DNA from: Marisa cornuarietis
Lineage: Eukaryota; Mollusca; Gastropoda; Architaenioglossa; Ampullariidae
DNA length: 64,000 nt
Direction of reading: 5' to 3'
Assembly: GCA_004794655.1 (NCBI GenBank)
Contig: SMMW01000540.1
Span: forward strand, 957,501 to 1,021,500
A program made the translations under genes and the position numbers. Within the stretch, counting starts at the first letter, position 1; the number at the start of each line of letters is the position of its first letter. Shown here piece after piece: positions 55,642-64,000 of this stretch. The notes beneath the pieces were generated by a model. The model searched no databases, was not told the origin of the DNA, and saw only the letters and a program-made list of their open reading frames with translations.

Positions 55642-58600
55642 GGCGGCGATTGACGTTTGGAGCGCAATCCGGCTTTGCCTTTACAGCAGATCTCCACACA
55701 TTAGAGAGCTGGTTTCTGAGCAAAAGACCTGCTTGTTTTGTAGTTTATGGAATTTGACATCTTCTGATGCCAATATTAATCAGTGTGTATTTCGTGTCCA
55801 TAAAAATCGCTATCTATTTTTTCACAGTTGATTTTAGAGCACTATGCTTTAGTCCCCATGTTTTTGGTATCAATTTAAAGGTTATTTTTTCCTCTAGTAA
55901 TACTAACATGTTCAACAACAAGCATGTGCATGTGTGAGAAAAGTTATCTGTACATGTGAAACGATGTAGAGAAACCTATGTATGTTTCTATTCATGTTGA
56001 CGTGTCCGTGTGTCTATTTGTCCACGTGTGTGTTGAAATTACCCTTATGAATTTTAATTTTTTCTGGTTGCTTCCAGGGCACTTTTCTCTCTTTTCTTGT
56101 TGACAGATTTTTCTTTGTAAAGCGCGGTGAGCCTGGTTTTTGCTGGGGAACTGCGCTATAAAAGCTCACATTATTATTATTATTATTATTATTATAAAAC
56201 AAACCCAGTTATAAGGCAAGTGCATAAACCACGAGGCGGCTAACGGTTTGCGAACCAATGCTTGCGAGTTTCAAGGTCTGACGACGGTTGATCTCCCACC
56301 TCGTGTTGCATGACCAGAAGCTGAGCTTACTGCTGTTCTCCCTCCACTCTAGCCTCGCAGTAAGCAATACACGTTCTGATCGGCTCGTGGCCAACTTTCA
56401 ACTTCGCTGATTTTCAACCAACAAATAAACAAAAAAGAAAGAAAGAAAAAGAAAACGCACGAATCCGATTCACTTCTGGAAAAGTTGGAGCTAAAGTTTG
56501 ATGGTTATAAGTCAGAAATTTATCCTTTTTTGTGTATTTAGTATTTCCAAATGTGCACACGAGACTCCTATTCGGAAACGTTTCCGAAACAAAACCTTGT
56601 GCGTACACCTGTGGCGAAAGACCCATGAGACATTCCCGTCTTAAGTGCTTCATTCCCATCGCTCTCTTCACAGAGAGAGAGAGAGTGTGTGTATTTTTGC
56701 GTGTGCGCGCGCCTGTCTTTAGCTCTCTGTGCCGTGTGACTGACAGTCAACAGTGACTAGTTCTCTGCAGCCCACGTTTCGACAGACTTCCTCCGCCATC
56801 CCCCTCTCCCACCGCCCACTAAGTGAACTTCAAAGGTTCAGTGGCAGCTGCTGGGAAGTATCGGCGGCTGGCGATAGAGCTACACCAGCCCCTTCTCTCG
56901 ACAACTGGCGTTGTACAAAATAAATAAATAAACAAACCAAGAGATGTCAGTAGGTCACGGTTTGAGCCTTAAAAATTATGCGACATGACAGAGTGGATCA
57001 ACTGTGCACTTTTAAGGACTATATTAAATATAATATATCAGATATAGAATGTAATAAAGTAATTATGGACTCTTGATTTATGTGTAGTCAGAACTAGTCA
57101 AATCCAAAAATATGGGTAATATTTGAGTGTGAACAAATCGTGCCAATATAGTGTTTAGTACAGCCACCTCTGATGGTCGTTTTCAGAGATGCAACTTTAC
57201 TCGCTCGAATGTGAAACAGGCTGAACATGCGATGGGAAACTGTGTGACTAACGTATCAATCGATCTTACAAGTGAGAGAGAGAGAGAGAAATAGACTGCA
57301 TCAGCACTGCTTATTAAGTTATCGATTAACAATCAATAGCATGCCGCTGTAACACATCAATTGCACGGTGTTTGAATATCCGTGTTCAGTTTGTAGGAGG
57401 TCATAATCGCAAGTGCACTGAATCGATCGTACTTTGCATGCACAATACATTTTGTGTATATAATTGTAAACTGCGAGTTAATGTCATGCCAAAGAAAATG
57501 AAGTAATAAGAATCCACATAACGTGTAAGAGAAAAATTGGGACAAAGGGTTATTATTTCCCCACTTACATGATTTCTATTTCTGTAAAATTTATTAGAAT
57601 GTATTATGACAGGCATGGCAATTAAAGCTTTATCGTCTGTCTTGATAACACTGCAAACGTGTACAGCGGAAAGCAAGGTGACATCAGGATGAACTCTGCG
57701 ACATATCTGCACCATCCACCGCGAGGAGCCATGATGTCACCTTACACAAACATAATGTCTTCTCTCTTATCACCTAAGATACTCTCTTCTGTGGTTCTTC
57801 GAGGTCACATCGCTTTTTTTTTAAATACTACTGAAGTACCACTGCGCAGCAGTTTACTGCTGCGGAGTTATTATTTATGTGTTGAAGGAGGCTGAAGGAT
57901 CAGCCCAGACTCTGGTGGGGAAGAGCGCTGCCAATACAGTAGAGTGTCCCTAAGACTTGCGGCAACGGCATCGGCACTGGCATCGGCATCAGCTAGGAAG
58001 CTAAGTGTTGGCGTGAAAAGGTAAGCGCCAGCAGCATGGTTATCGATTGTAATCTACGCAACAGCTCGCCATTTTTTAGTCCAGGCACTCGGCCACGCGA
58101 CTCTAAGGCATAATTACACACAGATGAGAAATTATGGACAAACTTGCTCAGAGCATACCCAGCAAAGCTCAAGAACCGGTGAAGCGAACTGTCGGTTGAA
58201 GTCGTCAACAGTCGAATCGTAGATAATTGGTTAGTGTTTCTAAGCCACTCTAGCTGGGTATTGGCAGCCCAAGACGAATACGGGGCACGGACACAAGTCA
58301 ATTAAAAGACTATCTGTGTATTATTTATCGCCGTCAAAGGTCTATGCCGATAATTAGTCCTTTCCAGGTCCATCACCATACTACGAATGTACGTAGCTAA
58401 CTCTAACTCAAGGTTAACAGACCTCGAGCTAGAAAGCCATCACCACCTTACCCAACCCGCCACACACAAATGTGCGAGTGCGCAAAAGACGTCCAGAAAA
58501 ACAATATAAAACATATATGCAATAAAAGGAAACCCCACCACTTCGAGAACATAAAGCCACAAAACACCTACGTTACAGAACTGCAACAGCTTCCCAGAAA

Positions 58601-61600
58601 ATGGCCAAACTACACTATTTCCGGCCAGGATGTTACCAAGAACGCGTGTAAAACTGCGATGGCAATAACAGCGATTTTTATAGGAGGCAGGGATATGCAC
58701 CGGGGAAATATGATAATGGTAAGTGTACCACCAAGCGTTACTCGATAAATGTTAGCTTTCTGACGGCGTTTTACACCAAGCCGAAAACTAAAGCTCTAAT
58801 CACGGCGAGCTTTTATACTGGTATAAAATGGCTTTAACTAATGATGGTTGGAAAACCAACAAGATAGCGTATAGCATACATTAAACGGATGGTTATGAGT
58901 GCCATGGATGAAATAATTATGTAAGTATATAACTGTAGATAGTTCTATGAAAAAAATTATAACAAATGCAAACAACATATTTTCTAGATCTGTTTCCAGC
59001 CCCCATGACCTCACGACCTGCAGCAGGCAATGTGCATTCAATTTGCCCTTATGTCCATCCATTAGCTTCTAACGTGGTTTAATACGAGGCTATCACGAAA
59101 ACATAATACATCGGTCTCTCGATCACGACATTTCTAGTTCTTCAGCAACCTGGGTGCTTTCAGATGCTTCGTATCACACAAACCATCTGCCAAGCACCAT
59201 AAAACCCTCTTCTGCAAACACTTTTTCATAAATGTTGAAAATACTGTTTTGAATATATCTTACATGCAAAACTCTGTGTGTGTGTGTGTGTTAGGGCAAG
59301 CGACTGGATAGTGCAGCCAGTGTATAAATGGTAGTGGCATCTGTACTAATCTGCATGTCATTTTACCCCATCATGTCGTTAGTGGGGTTACGAAACTGCC
59401 TTTCGTATATTGTGACTACAACCTATGCTAATCTTAAGTGTCAAAATTTTTTTAACTTTTGTTCATCTCGTTCAACGTGCACTGGTCATCAGAGATCACG
59501 ACCGACACTCAGTCCCCGGACACACGTGCCTGTTTGTTAATCATCATCCCTCCCATCCACTAGCTACAGTTCCATAAACATTACGATGTCTATTGGACGG
59601 ATGTCTCTCTCGCGCGCTTTGGAACTGACACTATGATACTAGTAAAACAGTACAAGATTTTCGTGTCCAGCCCATTAAAATTTCTGTCAACGCTGAAGCC
59701 TTCATCCGCAAAAAAAAGACCACCACCACATTGCCTGCCATTTGCGCGATCACGTAATTAAACGACACAGGCATGAGAATCGTATTCCCAGGGGCAGCAT
59801 CGATCATCGATATTCTCGACGCCAGATGAGGCCTGACTGGCGCGGACGAAAAGCATGGATGGCGCATGTATGAGTGAGCTCATCACGCGCTGTATCTGCC
59901 AGCCAGACGCTGAAACCTCATCTGATGAGCTTTATTAAAGGCCTAAAAGTGCAGTTCTCCTCCACTCCAAATTAATGGGTAAAGCTCGGTACTATTTCCC
60001 CATCTACCCCATCCCGCTCCGTTCTCGAGAAACACGCGTACAACCAAGCAAGATGGAGAGAAAGAAGTCAACACCACAGACATCGGGATTGTAAATGGAT
60101 GTGTTTACGCTGTCGGGGGTACAAACGGGTAAGAGTGGTGACGCTGTGGTGGTATCTGTGGAGAAACGTGAGGTCACAAGTCTTTCTGTACCAGGCCATG
60201 GTTGTCGGCGTGTACCTCGAGAAGGGAAGCGGGTATTCACCCAGATTTGGACAGTAGTATCTTGTACTGAGCTTTACGCTGTCACTAAATTAAAAAAAAC
60301 AAACTCACTCGACTTTTAAGGGCCTTGCATGACGGTCATTTTAAAAGGTTGCCAAGTCAAAATCGCGTGGACAATGTGTCCGGTGAAAAGCAATATTTGG
60401 CGGGAAACCAAGAGAATAGTATAGGTGGTACTGAGTCCCTAACAGGACAAGAAGTTATGGTCGCTTAAATAAAGAGGATAGACTAAGATTCCGGGTGCAT
60501 GCAATAACGTCTTGCCTAACCCTACAACCTTTCCTCAGAATTAAAACTTTATTGTATGGCTTGATTCATAGCCATTGTATTCTTGCAACAGTTCAAATAA
60601 AATTATTTAAATATCCAACTTTACAATCAATAACACTTATTTTAATCAAAATTTAATGCTGGTTTCCATTCAAGACTTCTGAAAATTTCTTTGACCTGCT
60701 TAAAACTTACAAAACAACCACATCTAAACCCCTCCCCCGCCCCCCAAAAAACCATTTTACTGGTTAATTGTGTTGTTTCCCTAGAGCATTGGTCTTATTA
60801 TCGTTTGGTTCTTTTCTTGAAGCTCCCTTCATGTCCTCCTGACGGCGCCATCTATAAAGTTGTCCCCCGTTTCCTTCCACATATCGCTCATTGCAATACA
60901 GCTTGTTGGGCAATACCTGCATTGTAACCTTGCGACAAAATTGTAGACTGACGCTAAGGAGAACAAAGCAATCACGATCGTCGACATTATCATTCATTTT
61001 ATCAAAAACCCAAGTACACTCTACCCCACAAAACTTCAGCAGAAAACTTGGCCGGTAGAGGTACACTGCGTGGCGTGTCCGTGAAACCTGTGATTCTGTA
61101 GAAACACGAACGTGAGTGACCATAAAACGTCGCTAGAAGCCGAGTACATCTTACGGATAAACAATAAAAGGAAACTAAAGCAAATGTTATCTCGCCGTTT
61201 ACTGACAAGATACTTCTTTTAATCTCGCGCGCAAAACAAAGTGTGTGTGTGGTGGTGGGAGTGGGGTGGGGAGACGAGCGAGCGGCAGAAAAGAGTGGGA
61301 AGTACGTTACGCTGATGAGTTTTGATCCTGACTTGAAATAATACATCTTTATATCGGTAGTTTTAATGGCCCCTTCATCCTTTTACAAACACTTGCCTCC
61401 TCTCACACGCATACAGTGTTGTTGACACATATCTTCCGTCGTTGATCTATAGATATGCAGCTGTCTTTATATTCTAGTCTATCTTCTCTATGCCTCTTAA
61501 ACACGTGCACATTAGTGTTCTCTCTATCTCACACACACACACACACTGCACTCTCTTCTCTTCCTATATTAACTTCGCTCTTCATTGCGTCATTCCTGAA

Positions 61601-62560
61601 CTCCATCTGAAAACATTTTTTTAATATTTCCAACATTCGCACACCACGCACACAGACTAATCATGTCATTGCATACAGTCTGGGAGATTCCCCATCTCCA
61701 AACACACCCAGATGTGCTTTCCAGACAACTTCCGACATCAACTACGAGAGAAATTCCAAAAACGCCGCTACAGTAATTTGTGTAAACTTCCTTCTTTCGC
61801 TCCAGACAAGCGCATTCCACAAGAGGCTCAGAAAATAGAGCCAGCTGGAGACAACGCCAAATGGCTTCAGGTGACGAAGCCACTAATTACATCTTGTTGA
61901 CTTTACTACTTCATCATTCAGCATTCCAACTCGCTCTTCTGTCGTACCCCTTCTCCTCCCCGGTCTCCACACTGTCGTCTTTTCGTGTAAAGAGAGATGT
62001 GGCACAGGCTGGGTACAACTCATAAACAGACTATAATGTGGAATTATTAAGAAGAATATGCCACGTGAGCAATAAAGATAACAAGATTTCAAGCACACAA
62101 CTCAAAAGGTCTATTATTGTGTACCCAAAATACTAACTGAACAAGACATTTGGGACAACTGTACTGCCCTGCAACAAAGTGTTGCTAAATTATACACGTG
62201 ACCTAGGAGTTTAGGGCCATCACATAGTACGTGCATCATCAGTCATAAGAGCCAGCGGGTGTGAGAGGCCAGCGCTATGCAGTACCTGCCAGGCAGGCAC
62301 GTCTCAGGCTAATCACTCTCACTTGTCGGACGTCCAACACGTAATCACAAACACGAGCATAAGCTCTGGCTCCGAGACACCTCGTAACGGTACCAAAAGC
62401 CGTGCAGCTGTAAACCAACTTCTTCTGATGTTTACATTTTGACCTAACATCGATGATTATACGTTGTACTATCTTTGGCTACATATCAGCGCCAGTGACG
62501 AAAACTGCATTGTTACTTGCCCATAAAAAATTACTTCATCGACCACTGGTACCTTTGAGA
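55642..62560. other. no gene recognised
   Basis: Apart from the retroposon tail at 56105-56196 and short GA and TG runs (57271-57290, 59274-59291), no coding region or repeat family was recognised. Short ORFs here lack domains. Confidence 0.45.
56105..56196 (+). mobile_element. LINE/SINE 3' tail with (ATT)n
   Basis: TTTGTAAAGCGCGGTGAGCC, then GGGGAACTGCGCTATAAAAG and an (ATT)n run at 56169-56195. Typical retroposon tail with a terminal trinucleotide repeat. Confidence 0.7.
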
Positions 62561-62569
62561 ATCGTGGGG

Positions 62570-63160
62570 AGATGGAGATGGAGATGACGACTGACTGCTC
62601 GGTGTCAAGCCTCGGTGGCAATAAGGCCGTGGGTCTTTTTTAACACCCTCAATCCAGCGTCTGCTGGGTCGTCCTCTTGCTCGGGTTCCAGAGCATAGTG
62701 TTGGCTCTCGGTGTTGGCTGGTCGACTGGCAGCCTATTCAAATCGCCTCACAATTTGGCTCACTAGGTCTCCTTGGGTCGTGGTTTGCTTATTTAGAGAT
62801 TCAATACAAGGACAAAATAAAAGTCAGCGTCGACAGCACATATCCTTGCCTCACTCCTAATGTTATTTTCAAACCATTCTGTCATTTCAGCGGGCGTTCT
62901 CAAAGCATTTCGTTTGTTTCCATACCTGGCTCTGATGTAGTGGAGCAACTGTCCCTTCAACCGTTATCTTCCAAAATGTTTCTGAGCTTTGCTCTTTTGA
63001 TGCGGTTAGACGTCTTTTCTTGGTCAACGAAGACAAGGTATAGCTCTGGCTAGTTCACTCAGCTGTCTGAGAGCCAAGACTGCGTTTGTGTATTCACGCC
63101 CCTTCTTGAACTCAGAAGATGTTACGAACGTCTGCATCCAAGCCAAAAATCAACACGGCG
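62570..63160 (-). mobile_element. decayed LINE reverse-transcriptase fragment
   Basis: Minus strand, broken by stops and frame changes: KGREYTNAVLALRQLSE near 63060-63110, then an LVFVDQEKTSNRIKRAKL-like stretch near 63000-63050, then TEWFEN and LGVRQGYVLSTLTFIL-like residues near 62810-62890. These follow the order of RT motifs (ALRQ, FVD.EKAFD, TEWF, GVRQGC.LSP.LF). The catalytic YADD region is not visible. Confidence 0.65.
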
Positions 63161-64000
63161 ATAAAATTTGCAGGATTTTTTAGAGTGGGGAGGGAAACAA
63201 GGGATTATACACTATCTCTACCCATTGTTGCTTCAAATCCAGGTCCCTGAACTTCCAGTCTTTCAGTGAACACATTTTTGAACTTTCAATACCTGTATGG
63301 TCCAAAAACGTTCTCGATACGAAACTGCGTGACTGTAGACTAGCACCTGGATTGCCTTGGCTTGGCATACATACTGCTACATTCCTTTCTCAGTACTCAA
63401 TTTTCTCGTTCAGAGTTAAGGTTAGCTTTCCAGCTCTATGGAAGGTTTTTTTTTCAGTCATTTCTCTTCTAATCCTTTTCGCATTTAATTTTAAATTATG
63501 TCAAACTTATTATTAAAACTTGAATTATTTCTCGGTACCCCTCTTGTTATTTGTTAACTGAGGCACGATATAATCTTCAGCTTTCCTTTTCTTTTGTCGA
63601 TTTCTCTTATTCTATCATTCACCCTTACCTACTAAGCATACCTGGTTGGATATTAGGGCAGCACTGATGCTGTTCTTGCCCCCCGACTGTTAGTGAAACA
63701 CTCTTTCTAAATCAACACAAACATCACCTTTACTGCAAGCTCCACCTGGTGCCATTCCCAATGTGCTCCTGTTGAGAGGCAGAACGAACTACAGAGTATA
63801 TCATAAGTGTAGGAACCTCCAGGAACTGAGGGCGAAGGTCTGCCCGTCATCGATGCCCCTCGACGGCAAGCTGTGCGGACCTATGGATGCTTTGCAGATG
63901 ACTGCCAGTTTTATCTCAAAAGCTGGCCTCCAAGATAAAAAAAAAGCGAACAAGAACAACAACAATCAACACAAACATTCGGTTCTTCTCTGGTCGATAA

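Overview
The window looks like nuclear DNA of an intron-rich bilaterian animal. Lophotrochozoan, and within that a gastropod mollusc, is my best guess. This rests on two conserved animal genes cut into many short GT-AG exons, abundant TG/CA, ATG and ATT microsatellites, and a transposon mix of pogo/Tigger and hAT elements, LINE relics and SINE-like cores. No prokaryotic, organellar or viral gene was recognised. I cannot name the species.

Left part (about 1.9-12.2 kb, plus strand): a secreted matrix-adhesion gene of the TGFBI/periostin/fasciclin family. Eleven exons could be assembled with agreeing splice phases. They encode the end of an EMI domain and four FAS1 domains, then a short basic tail, a stop at 11592 and an AATAAA at 12147. 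The signal peptide and the first half of the EMI domain were not found, and the gene may begin left of the window. Its introns and 3' flank carry minisatellites, TG tracts, a 0.3 kb polypyrimidine array and a perfect 30-bp inverted repeat.

Middle (about 12-23 kb): no gene recognised. It holds a decayed minisatellite, a SINE-like core, LINE/SINE tails, a 712-bp pogo-like element with TA duplications, a 177-bp hAT MITE with a perfect 8-bp duplication, and AT-rich DNA that may include the 3' UTR of the next gene.

Right-centre (22.9-47.6 kb, minus strand): an FCHSD/Nervous wreck homologue, an F-BAR protein with two SH3 domains that couples membrane curvature to WASP/Arp2/3 actin assembly. Eighteen exons join in one frame (2256 nt, 751 residues plus stop). 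The first roughly 45-50 residues of the F-BAR domain are missing. Its 3' end has a candidate 17-nt microexon and an alternative terminal exon, so several C-termini are possible, two of them ending in class I PDZ ligands. A 2.4-kb Tigger transposon with a broken transposase sits in one intron and a 0.4-kb Tigger-like MITE in another. Each ends 33-34 bp from a splice donor.

Right end (47.6-64 kb): probably upstream intron or intergenic DNA. It has relics of at least three LINEs (48.0-49.5 kb, 49.9-50.2 kb, 62.6-63.2 kb), a perfect 35-bp hairpin at 53.0-53.1 kb and an unassigned short ORF with a good start context at 55.6 kb. Nothing here amounts to a novel multi-gene system. The most useful leads are the frame-switching 3' exons of the FCHSD gene, the two perfect hairpins, and the donor-proximal insertions.
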